DNA of 64,000 nt from NCBI RefSeq assembly GCF_003391135.1, contig NZ_CP031455.1:7653501-7717500 (forward strand). Direction: 5' to 3'. This DNA comes from Streptoverticillium olivoreticuli subsp. olivoreticuli. Its GTDB lineage: Bacteria > Actinomycetota > Actinomycetes > Streptomycetales > Streptomycetaceae. Positions 8,587 through 16,306 of this stretch are shown here, piece after piece (positions within the stretch are counted from its first letter, which is position 1; every line of letters begins with the position of its first letter). A program made the translations under genes and the position numbers. The notes below the pieces were generated by a model. The model was not told the origin of the DNA, searched no databases, and worked only from the letters and a program-made list of their open reading frames with translations.

Positions 8587-8669
8587 TTATTTTCGTAAGG
8601 CCGCGCGAGGGGCTTCGCCCCGGGCCCCGTGCGGAAAAGGCAAGCCCTGGCAAAGGTGTGGCCACTGAG

Positions 8670-8698
8670 TTGTCAGTGCAATGTCACATTACTAATGT
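8670..8698 (+). promoter_or_regulatory. Predicted vegetative-type promoter of the collagenase gene
   Basis: TTGTCA (8670-8675), a 17-base spacer and TAATGT (8693-8698) fit the principal sigma factor consensus in Streptomyces. The collagenase ATG is 52 bases downstream, with AGGAGA as ribosome-binding site. Confidence 0.5.
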
Positions 8699-8750
8699 AC
8701 GGGCGCACTCTCTCAGCTGATGCAGTGTCAACTCCCAGCCAGGAGAAACC

Positions 8751-11066
8751 ATGCACGCCTTACGCCACATCCGAAGGGGGCTGCTCGCCGCCGCCCTCAC
8801 CACCTGCCTGGCCCTCCCCGCGGCCCAGGCAGCACAAGCCGCCCCCGCCCCGGCCGCCTCCTCCGCGGCCCCCACCCGCACCGGCCCGGCCGACGACGTC
8901 GACCGGCTCGCCGTACCGCCCGCGAAGGACCAGGGGACCGCGCCCGGCGGCGGCCTGATATCCGCCGGCCGCATACCCGGCGACACCGCCCGGGGCGCCC
9001 TGCCCCACCACCGCTCCATCACCAGGGCCCTGCGCGGCACCACCCCCTGCACCCTCGACGGCATCACCGCCCTCGGCCCCGAACAGCTCGCGGACTTCCT
9101 CACCGACCCCGCCGTCACGGCGGACACCTGCCTGCGCGGACTGATATGGACCTGGGACCCCCGCCTCGCACCGGTGATGTCCCGGACCCACATCCAGGCC
9201 GTCGCCCGGCGCGCCACCGCTCTCGCCCCCGGCCACGACGGCACCGACGCGGCCCATCTGTACGAGCTGTTCACCTACCTGCACGCCGTGGCCTACCAGG
9301 CCTTCTCGCACCACGAGATCGACATCGCCGACGCCCCCACCGCTGAGGCCATGCGCCGCGCGGTCGACGCCTTCGGCGGCAGCGCCCACGCCTTCGACCC
9401 CACCCGGACCAACGCCGATACCCTGCGCGAGGCCCTCGACGCCGCGAGCGCGCCCGGCCTGCGCCAGTACCAACTGCCCCTGGTCGAAAGGGTGCTGGCC
9501 GCCATGGGACCCGGCGCCCCCACCGCCGGTGACACCGCCTGGGGCGGCGCCGCCCTCGCCGCCCTCACCGTCAACTACCTCGGCGTCTACCCCGGCAACA
9601 ACGACACCGCCTTCCGGCAGGCGGCCGCCGCCGACCCCGGCTACCGCGCCGCCTTCCGCGCCTTCTCCGGCCACACCCACCTCAAGGGAACGGCCAACGC
9701 CTGGGCCGTACGCGACGCCCTCGGCGAATACGGCCGCTTCGGCCAGATCGACAGCCTCAAGACCGGCATCGTCACCGACCTCGGCGCCCTGCTGCCCGTC
9801 ACCGAGACCAACTTCGGCAAATTCAGCGCCCCTTGGGCCAGTGTCGTCTCCTGGCTGAACACCTTCGGGGACTGCGAGCGCCACCACGTCTGCAAGCAGC
9901 AGATCGAGAACGACCTCTTCCCGCAGACGTACACCTACGACAACGGCGCCATCCAGGTGCGCACCGCCCTCGACCGCGCCACCGTCGACCAGCTCTACTA
10001 CGCGAGCAAGCAGGTCAAGACCCAGTTCTTCCGGGTGCTCGGCACCGACGCCCCGCTGCCCGACGACACCAACACCACCCTCCACATCCACCTCTACGCC
10101 TCGCGCGCCGACTACGAGGTCTTCCACCCGCTGCTCACCGGCATGGGCACCAACAACGGCGGCGTCTACATCGAGCAGGGCGCGACCTTCTACACCTACC
10201 AGCGCCGCGTCCCGCAGGACTCCTCGCTCACCCTCGAAGAGCTCTTCCGCCACGAGTACACCCACTACCTCAACGGCCGCTGGGCCGTGCCCGGCACCTT
10301 CGGCGACCCCCGCTGGTACACCGCCGACCTGACCACCGCCATGGACGAGGGCACCGCCGAGTTCTTCGACGGCGCCACCCGCGACGAGGGCATCAAGGTC
10401 CGCAAGTCCCTGGTCAAGAGCGTGATCGCGGACACGGCGGGCGGCGGCCCGCGGATGTCCGTCAACCGGCTGCTGCACGCCACCTACGACGGCGACGGCT
10501 TCCGCTTCTACTCCTACGCCGGCACGTACTTCGAGTTCCTCTGGCTGCACCACCCGTCACTGATCCGCGAGATGTACGGCTACCAGCGCGCCGACGACCC
10601 CAAGGGCTTCGACGCCTGGCGCACCCGGATGGGCGCGGACGCGGCGCAGCAGCGGGAGTACGACGCCTTCCTCGACGAGCAGATCGCCCAGGTGGACAAG
10701 CTGTACGTCCCCGACACGCACTTCACTCCCGTGGGGTCGCTGGCATTGGCGCAGCCGTCCGACGTGCGGTCGGCCTTCTCCCGCGCCACGTGGATCACCC
10801 CCGACTGCGTGGGCAACGGCGACACGGCGGGCCTGCCGCGCTTCGTGTGCTCGGGGCGGGTCACGGCCAACCTGTCGGCGTCCGGCGACCCGGACCGGGT
10901 CTTCCGCGACATGTCCGACACGGTCGACTACTTCGTCCTCGGCCGGGCCGGGGGCGCCGCGAACAACCTCGCCGACATGAACTGCTACTTCGGCACGGTG
11001 GACGTCTGGTCCGACGGCCGGGCCGGCACGGCCCCCTTCACCTGCGAAGGCCCGCTGCGCGGCTGA
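8751..11066 (+). CDS. Secreted M9-family (collagenase-type) zinc metallopeptidase, TTA codon at position 4
   Basis: 771 residues from ATG 8751. The Sec signal peptide has a basic start, a hydrophobic core LLAAALTTCLALPA and an AQA-type cleavage region near residue 28. The zinc motif is HEYTH (H501, E502, H505), followed by DEGTAEFF in which E533 lies 28 residues after H505. That is the spacing I recall for the third zinc ligand in clostridial collagenases. The N-terminal half corresponds to the helical activator region of M9 enzymes. No PKD or separate collagen-binding repeats follow; a 90-residue cysteine-containing tail ends the protein. Codon 4 is TTA (8760-8762), the rare leucine codon read by bldA tRNA, so translation is probably tied to development. 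Likely role: degradation of collagen-like protein outside the cell. Confidence 0.88.
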   Translation: MHALRHIRRGLLAAALTTCLALPAAQAAQAAPAPAASSAAPTRTGPADDVDRLAVPPAKDQGTAPGGGLISAGRIPGDTARGALPHHRSITRALRGTTPCTLDGITALGPEQLADFLTDPAVTADTCLRGLIWTWDPRLAPVMSRTHIQAVARRATALAPGHDGTDAAHLYELFTYLHAVAYQAFSHHEIDIADAPTAEAMRRAVDAFGGSAHAFDPTRTNADTLREALDAASAPGLRQYQLPLVERVLAAMGPGAPTAGDTAWGGAALAALTVNYLGVYPGNNDTAFRQAAAADPGYRAAFRAFSGHTHLKGTANAWAVRDALGEYGRFGQIDSLKTGIVTDLGALLPVTETNFGKFSAPWASVVSWLNTFGDCERHHVCKQQIENDLFPQTYTYDNGAIQVRTALDRATVDQLYYASKQVKTQFFRVLGTDAPLPDDTNTTLHIHLYASRADYEVFHPLLTGMGTNNGGVYIEQGATFYTYQRRVPQDSSLTLEELFRHEYTHYLNGRWAVPGTFGDPRWYTADLTTAMDEGTAEFFDGATRDEGIKVRKSLVKSVIADTAGGGPRMSVNRLLHATYDGDGFRFYSYAGTYFEFLWLHHPSLIREMYGYQRADDPKGFDAWRTRMGADAAQQREYDAFLDEQIAQVDKLYVPDTHFTPVGSLALAQPSDVRSAFSRATWITPDCVGNGDTAGLPRFVCSGRVTANLSASGDPDRVFRDMSDTVDYFVLGRAGGAANNLADMNCYFGTVDVWSDGRAGTAPFTCEGPLRG

Positions 11067-11082
11067 CGCCGAACGTTCCCCC

Positions 11083-11117
11083 GCGGCCCCCGCTCCCATC
11101 GGTGCAGCGGGGGCCGC
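11083..11117 (+). terminator. Strong hairpin after the collagenase gene
   Basis: GCGGCCCCCGCT and AGCGGGGGCCGC form a perfect 12-base-pair stem around an 11-base loop, 16 bases after the stop codon. It lacks a U-tract, as is usual for Streptomyces terminators. Confidence 0.65.
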
Positions 11118-11315
11118 TCCCGTAGGCGAGCACCTTCACTCAGGGACCTCGCGGCGATCCCGTTCCCCCGAGACCCCCCGGCTGCCCGACTACCTCGCGG
11201 GTAATCGCCCCGCCCGCCCCGCCCCGGCAGAGTGGGCGCAGCGGAACCCGGGCCGGCGCACTCCGGCCCGGGGACCGCGCACACCCGGACCGCTTCCGCA
11301 TCGAGGAGATTCACC

Positions 11316-11684
11316 ATGACGCAGTACGAGACCGCCGTCGCCCGCTACTTCGAGGCCTGGAACACCACCGGCGCGGACGCGCTCGCCAAGGCCGTCGCCG
11401 CCGCCTGGGCAGAGGACGGGTCCTACACCGACCCTCTCGCCGAGGCGAGCGGGCACGACCGGGTCGCCGCCGTCATAGCCGGGGCGCACGAGCAGTTCCC
11501 GGGCTTCGAGTTCCGGCCCCTCGGACGGGTCGACGGGCACCACGGCGTCGCCCGCTTCCGCTGGGAGCTGGTCTCGCTCGCCGACGGGTCCGCGCCCGTC
11601 GCCGGATCCGACGTCCTCACCCTGGCCGAGGACGGGCGGATCCGGTCCGTCCTCGGCTTCCTGGACCGGGTGCCTACGGCATGA
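11316..11684 (+). CDS. SnoaL/NTF2-like fold protein
   Basis: 122 residues from ATG 11316 with GAGGAG eight bases upstream. The sequence has the short alpha-helix plus beta-cone pattern of SnoaL-like proteins: YFEAWNTTGADALAKAVAAA at the start, AEDGSYTDPLAEASGHDRVA, then hydrophobic strands ending VLTLAEDGRIRSVLGFLDRV. Family members include polyketide cyclases, isomerases and ligand-binding proteins of unknown role; no catalytic assignment is possible here. It is transcribed toward the HTH gene, and the two stops overlap by 11 bases. A longer frame upstream exists, but the ribosome-binding site and family start favour 11316. Confidence 0.75.
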   Translation: MTQYETAVARYFEAWNTTGADALAKAVAAAWAEDGSYTDPLAEASGHDRVAAVIAGAHEQFPGFEFRPLGRVDGHHGVARFRWELVSLADGSAPVAGSDVLTLAEDGRIRSVLGFLDRVPTA

Positions 11685-12483
11685 GCGCGTGGAGCTCCTG
11701 AAGACGGGCGGCCGTCTCCGGGTCGGCGGGGAGGAAGGTCTCCACCGCCAGTTCGGAGACGGTCACGTCCATCGGGGTGTTGAACGTCGCGATGGACGAG
11801 ACGAACGACAGGACGTGGCCCCCGTGCTCGATCACCATCGGCAGCGCGAACGGCACCACGTCACCGGTCGCCACCCGCTCCTCGCCGCCCTCCGGCAGCG
11901 GATAGCCGCTGACCTCCTCGTACAGGGCGCGCAGGGGAGCGGACCGCATCAGGGCGAGCTGACGCTCCATCTGGTGCAGCAGATGCTCGCGCCATTCGAG
12001 GTAGTTGCGGATGCGCGGCGCCAGGCCACGGGGGTGCATGGTGACGCGCATCGCGTTCAACGGGGCCGCGAGCAGCGGCTCGGCGACACCCTCCAGCAGC
12101 AGGGCGATGCCGCGGTTGGCGGCGACCACGTCGTACGCTCCGTCGACGACCAGCGCCGGGTACGGCTCGTACGCCCGCAGCAGCCTCTCCAGACCCTTCC
12201 GCACCCCGGCCAGCGCCGGGTCGTCCAGGGGTCGTTCGGGGAAGTGCGGGGCGTAGCCGGCCGCGACGAGGAGCGCGTTCCGCTCCCGCACGGGCACGTC
12301 GAGGTGGTCCGCGAGGCGCAGCACCATCTCCCGGCTCGGCCGGGCACGCCCCGTCTCCACGAAGCTGATGTGCCGGGCGGAGGAGTCGGCGCGCAGCGCC
12401 AGCTCCAGCTGGCTGATCCGGCGCCGCTCCCGCCACTCGCGCAGGAGCGCGCCCACCCCGGGGGCATCCACGACAGTCGTCAT
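11674..12483 (-). CDS. Helix-turn-helix regulator with MmyB-type ligand-binding domain
   Basis: 269 residues from ATG 12483. The XRE-type HTH is at residues 8-70: LLREWRERRRISQLELALRA, then the recognition segment SSARHISFVETGRARPS. The C-terminal two thirds resembles the MmyB-like domain (YPALVVDGAYDVVAANRGIALLL), a PAS-like fold found to bind fatty acids in related actinobacterial regulators. These regulators often control an oxidoreductase gene next to them; here the flanking genes are the SnoaL-like gene (convergent) and the Tat-exported flavoprotein upstream on the same strand. Target and ligand are inferred at best. Confidence 0.85.
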   Translation of the reverse strand: MTTVVDAPGVGALLREWRERRRISQLELALRADSSARHISFVETGRARPSREMVLRLADHLDVPVRERNALLVAAGYAPHFPERPLDDPALAGVRKGLERLLRAYEPYPALVVDGAYDVVAANRGIALLLEGVAEPLLAAPLNAMRVTMHPRGLAPRIRNYLEWREHLLHQMERQLALMRSAPLRALYEEVSGYPLPEGGEERVATGDVVPFALPMVIEHGGHVLSFVSSIATFNTPMDVTVSELAVETFLPADPETAARLQELHALMP

Positions 12484-12521
12484 GGACCGACCGTAACCCG
12501 CCGCCGTCCGGCCGCGGCGGG

Positions 12522-14297
12522 CTACCCCAGGTCGAGCGCGTTCGGCAGGCCCAGCCGATGGCGCAGCTCGTCCGTCGCGCGGAAGAGTTCGAGCTCCGGC
12601 GCGCGGTACAGCGGAATGACCGCACACCGCTCCGCCGCCGAATCCACCTCGTCCAGCAGCGCGTTCACCGCGGCTCGGGCGGAGGCGTTCGCCCCCTCCA
12701 TCGTGGCCAGGTCGATGTCGGTCGCCACGTAGTCCCCGCACAGGAAGAGGTTGGGGATCGCGGTGCGCGCCTGGGGGCGGTTGAACCAGGTGCCCACGGG
12801 GTGGATGAGGAGCTGCTCGTCGTTGGCCGGGCGCGGGCCGCCGATCTCCACGGCCGGGTCGAGGAACCACGAGTGCAGCGTCGCGTCGCTCAGCACCGTG
12901 CGCCCGGTGTCGTTGAGCCCCGCCTTCATCTGCGCCCACACCTCGCGGGCGACCTCCTCGCGGGTGCACTGCTTGGCGGTCTTGCCGTAGAGGATGCCGG
13001 GCCTGTCCCACTCCGAGACGTCCGCCGACAGGCAGTCGACGGCCAGGCCGTCACCGTAGTCGGCGGGGAAGTCGCGGCCGGACCAGAACTGGGCCTGGCC
13101 CACGGAGGTGATCGACCAGGGGGAGTCGATGTGGTTGACGTGACCGTGGACGATGGGCGTCGGCTCCGTCAGATAGAACTGAATGCCCGTCATCCAGTCC
13201 GTCCGCAGCTCGTCGCAGCGCCCCAACTGCGGGTCGGCGGCCCGCACCCGGGCGTTCCAGGTGGTCCGCGCGTGCTCGACCGGCATGGCCGAGACGAAGT
13301 GGTCGGCGGTCACCGACTGCCGGGCCCCGGCCGGGTCCTGGACGACGGCCTCGGCGATCCGGCCGCCGTCCAGGCGGAGGTCCCGTACGGTCCAGCCGAC
13401 GCGGAACGTGACGCCGAGCGAGCGCAGATACGTCACCCAAGGGCCGATCCACGCCTCGTCGGTGGGCGCGTTGAGCACCCGGTCGGGCTCGCCGTCCGCG
13501 CCCCGCCCCAGCACATTGAGGAAGAACGCCTCCACGCAGGTGCAGACGGTCCGGGTGCTGGCGACCTCCGCCTTCGTCGCCACGATGTTGCGGGTGATGC
13601 CGATCGCCAGCAGCCGCTGGTAGTTCGGCGACATCCGCGCGGCGCGGATGAACTCCCACCAGGGCAGCCGCTCCCAGGCGTCGAGCCGGCGCTGCTCACA
13701 GCTGGTGAACCAGACGAGCAGGCGGCTCACGAAGTACGCCATCTCGGTGGCGGGGATGTTCCCGAACGCGTCGAAGAAGCCGATGATCGCGCGGCGCAGG
13801 GCGTCCGGGGTGAGCACGGCGGGCGGTTCGCCGATGGTGCGGAAGGGCAGCCGGATGTCCTCGTGACCTGTGCGGGCGAACAGCTCCTCGGAGGACGGCA
13901 CGAGGTTGTCGTGGCAGCCGCCCGCGTTGCCGGGGAAGGGGATCCGGCGCATGGTGTCGGGGAGGTTGCGGTAGAAGCCGGGGAAGAAGCGGAAGCCGTG
14001 CTCGGCGGGCAGGGGCCTGCGGTTGCCCCGCGCGCTGCCCGGCACGTCCATGCTGCGGGCCTTGCCGCCGGGCGCCTTCTTCTCGTACACCGTCACCTGG
14101 AAGCCGCGCTCGGCGAGTTCATGGGCCGCGGTCAGCCCGGCGACGCCGCCGCCGAGCACGGCGACGCTCCGTCCGCCGGATCTCCGGCGCGGCGCCGCGG
14201 CCGCCCCGCCGGCCGTGAGCGCGCTCGTCCCGGCCGCCGCGGCGACCGCCGCCGCGCCGCCGATGAAGCCCCTGCGGGTGCTGCCCGTACCGTCCAT
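12522..14297 (-). CDS. Tat-exported FAD-dependent oxidoreductase (phytoene desaturase/hydroxysqualene dehydroxylase-like)
   Basis: 591 residues from ATG 14297. The N-terminus has a twin-arginine signal, STRRGFIGG followed by a long alanine-rich core and cleavage near residue 36. The dinucleotide fold VAVLGGGVAGLTAAHELAER starts about residue 45, with VYEKKAPGGKARS completing it. The C-terminal FAD motif appears as LFLCGDYVATDIDLATMEGA. The overall layout matches amine oxidase/phytoene desaturase-type flavoproteins, including the branch related to hydroxysqualene dehydroxylase. Export by Tat means the folded flavoprotein would act outside the membrane, unlike typical HpnE, so the substrate is uncertain. 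No squalene or carotenoid genes lie nearby. Confidence 0.82.
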   Translation of the reverse strand: MDGTGSTRRGFIGGAAAVAAAAGTSALTAGGAAAAPRRRSGGRSVAVLGGGVAGLTAAHELAERGFQVTVYEKKAPGGKARSMDVPGSARGNRRPLPAEHGFRFFPGFYRNLPDTMRRIPFPGNAGGCHDNLVPSSEELFARTGHEDIRLPFRTIGEPPAVLTPDALRRAIIGFFDAFGNIPATEMAYFVSRLLVWFTSCEQRRLDAWERLPWWEFIRAARMSPNYQRLLAIGITRNIVATKAEVASTRTVCTCVEAFFLNVLGRGADGEPDRVLNAPTDEAWIGPWVTYLRSLGVTFRVGWTVRDLRLDGGRIAEAVVQDPAGARQSVTADHFVSAMPVEHARTTWNARVRAADPQLGRCDELRTDWMTGIQFYLTEPTPIVHGHVNHIDSPWSITSVGQAQFWSGRDFPADYGDGLAVDCLSADVSEWDRPGILYGKTAKQCTREEVAREVWAQMKAGLNDTGRTVLSDATLHSWFLDPAVEIGGPRPANDEQLLIHPVGTWFNRPQARTAIPNLFLCGDYVATDIDLATMEGANASARAAVNALLDEVDSAAERCAVIPLYRAPELELFRATDELRHRLGLPNALDLG

Positions 14298-14475
14298 GAG
14301 TCCAGTCCCCTGCCGCCGATGACCCGTCACGTCCGGCGGCGGAGCATAGGAGGACCACCCTCACCCCGGAAGGGATCCGTGAACTCGCCGTGCGCCGCCC
14401 CGCACATTGACGCGAAACCGCCCCCGTCACGTGGGACGCTTGAGTCACCGGCACCCACGACGAAGGGGATTCCTC

Positions 14476-14784
14476 ATGGCCGTCGAACCGCTCTCGCAGA
14501 AGGACGTCGAGGAGCGCCTCCAGGAGCTGCCCGGCTGGACGACGGACGGCGATCGGATCAGCCGCACGTACTCCTTCGAGGGGCACTTCCCGGCTGCGGC
14601 GATGGTGATTCACATCGCCCAGATCCAGGAGGAGTTGGGGCACCACTCGGATCTGACACTGGGTTACAACACGGTGGGTCTGAGCGTGAACACGCACAGC
14701 GCCGGGGGGAAGGTGACGGGTCTCGACGTGGAGCTGGCGCGGCGGGTGGAGGCGATCGCGCCCCTGCACGGCGCGCGGCCTTAG
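14476..14784 (+). CDS. Pterin-4a-carbinolamine dehydratase
   Basis: 102 residues from ATG 14476, with GGGG about nine bases before. The family signature is clear: EELGHHSDLTLGYNTVGLSV, then THSAGGKVTGLDVELA, including the two adjacent histidines that bind and protonate the pterin. The enzyme dehydrates 4a-hydroxytetrahydrobiopterin, recycling the cofactor of aromatic amino acid hydroxylases. No hydroxylase is next to it, so this is a free-standing recycling or moonlighting copy. Length matches the family (about 100 residues). An upstream in-frame start would add an arginine-rich tail with no family counterpart. Confidence 0.9.
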   Translation: MAVEPLSQKDVEERLQELPGWTTDGDRISRTYSFEGHFPAAAMVIHIAQIQEELGHHSDLTLGYNTVGLSVNTHSAGGKVTGLDVELARRVEAIAPLHGARP

Positions 14785-14826
14785 CGTTTGATCCTCGCGG
14801 GCGCGACCGTCCGGCCCGCCCGCGCG

Positions 14827-15297
14827 TCAGTGGACGCGGACCTCCGACTCCACCAGGTCGTCGTCGTCCGGCAGGCGTACGTCCACCACCGCGATGTTGA
14901 CCTCCACCACCTCCAGCCCGGTCATCCGCTCCACCGCGGCGATCACGTTCTCGCGCACCTCGCCCGCGACCGCCGTGATCGGGACGCCGTACTCGACCAC
15001 GATGTCGAGGTCGACCGCCGTCTGGCGCTCGCCGACCTCGACCTTCACCCCTCGGGTGACGCTGGAGCGCGCGCCGGGCACCCGCTCGCGCACCGCGCCC
15101 AGCGTGCGGGCGAACCCGCCGCCGAGGGTGTGCACGCCCGGCACCTCGCGGGCGGCCAGCCCCGCGATCTTCTCCACGACGCCGTCGGCGATCGTGGTCC
15201 GGCCGCGGGTGGCCGCCGGCGCGTCCGCGCCGGGCGTGCTGGGCTGGACCGTCGTGCCCGGTTCGCCGGACGTGGCAATGGACGGGCTCGTCGTCAT
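14827..15297 (-). CDS. Asp23/Gls24 family envelope stress response protein
   Basis: 156 residues from ATG 15297 with GAGGAG eight bases upstream. After a low-complexity proline and threonine-rich N-terminus of about 30 residues comes the Asp23 domain: TTIADGVVEKIAGLAAREVP, then VKVEVGERQTAVDLDIVVEY, and a conserved end VEVNIAVVDVRL. In Gram-positives, Asp23 proteins form membrane-associated complexes, anchored by AmaP, that respond to cell-envelope stress. No amaP-like partner is seen beside it. It is convergent with the pterin dehydratase gene and upstream of an aldo/keto reductase gene read in the same direction. Confidence 0.88.
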   Translation of the reverse strand: MTTSPSIATSGEPGTTVQPSTPGADAPAATRGRTTIADGVVEKIAGLAAREVPGVHTLGGGFARTLGAVRERVPGARSSVTRGVKVEVGERQTAVDLDIVVEYGVPITAVAGEVRENVIAAVERMTGLEVVEVNIAVVDVRLPDDDDLVESEVRVH

Positions 15298-15383
15298 GAC
15301 CGTCGCTCCTCGACTCGGTGGTACGGCCGGTCTTCCTGACCGGACTTCTGTCCGTACCCGCCGAGCTCATCCCTGCCCGGGTG

Positions 15384-16214
15384 TCAGAGGTCGAACTCGT
15401 CCGGATCCGGACCCAGTCGGTTGCCGTTGTCGAGCGCCGCGACGGCCCGGAGGTCGTCGGCGTCCAGCTCGAAGCCGAAGACGTCGAGGTTCTCCCGGAT
15501 GCGGGACGGGGTCACGGACTTGGGGATGACCACGTTGCCGAGCTGGAGGTGCCAGCGCAGCACGATCTGGGCCGGGGTCCGGCCGTGCTTGCCCGCGAGC
15601 CGGGCGATCGTCGGGTCGGCGAGCAGCCCCTTGCCCTGGCCGAGCGGCGACCACGCCTCCGTGGCGATGCCGTGCCGCGCGTGCAGGGCGCGCAGCTCGG
15701 CCTGCGCCAGGTTCGGGTGCAGCTCGATCTGGTTGACGGCGGGGACCACGGACGTCTCGGCGAGCAGCCGCTCCAGGTGGGCGGGCTGGAAGTTGCAGAC
15801 GCCGACGGCCCTGGCGCGGCCGTCGGCCAGGAGCTTCTCCAGGGCCTTGTAGGTGTCCACGAAGGTGTCGCGCGAGGGCACGGGCCAGTGGATGAGATAG
15901 AGGTCCGCGTAGTCCAGGCCGAGCCGGTCCATGGACGCGTCGAAGGCGCGGAGGGTGGCGTCGTGGCCGTGGTCGGAGTTCCACACCTTGGTGGTCACGA
16001 AGATCTCGCCGCGCGGGACGCCGGTCGCGGCGAGGGCCTTGCCCACGCCCTCCTCGTTGCCGTAGACGGCGGCGGTGTCGATGCTGCGGTACCCGGTCTC
16101 CAGGGCGGTGGTGACGGCGTCGAACGCCTGATCGTCCGGCACCTGCCAGACGCCGTAGCCCAGCTGGGGCATCTCGACGCCGTTGTTCAGGGTGAGGGAG
16201 GGGACCTTGCTCAC
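15384..16214 (-). CDS. Aldo/keto reductase
   Basis: 276 residues from GTG 16214, with AAGGA upstream. The TIM-barrel reductase tetrad is complete: D46 and Y51 (SIDTAAVYGNEEGVG), K76 (VTTKVW) and H109 (LIHWP). NADPH-binding residues are in VIPKSVTPSRIREN. It is a typical actinobacterial AKR5-type 2,5-diketogluconate reductase-like enzyme that reduces aldehydes or ketones with NADPH in the cytoplasm; the natural substrate is unknown. It lies 86 bases upstream of the Asp23 gene on the same strand and may be co-transcribed with it. The fatty-acyl-CoA ligase gene ends 92 bases upstream. Confidence 0.92.
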   Translation of the reverse strand: MSKVPSLTLNNGVEMPQLGYGVWQVPDDQAFDAVTTALETGYRSIDTAAVYGNEEGVGKALAATGVPRGEIFVTTKVWNSDHGHDATLRAFDASMDRLGLDYADLYLIHWPVPSRDTFVDTYKALEKLLADGRARAVGVCNFQPAHLERLLAETSVVPAVNQIELHPNLAQAELRALHARHGIATEAWSPLGQGKGLLADPTIARLAGKHGRTPAQIVLRWHLQLGNVVIPKSVTPSRIRENLDVFGFELDADDLRAVAALDNGNRLGPDPDEFDL

Positions 16215-16306
16215 GCGTACGCGTCCTTACGTCGGTCGTTCAGTGACGTCCATCGTCAACCGGAATCCCCATCACCGCATTCCCGGTTCGCCCGTGCCGC
16301 CGGAGG

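Noticed and set aside
8609..8621. GGGGC-TTC-GCCCC hairpin upstream of the collagenase promoter
   Set aside because: No gene ends nearby, so it is not assigned as a terminator. It is a common short GC hairpin in this genome type.
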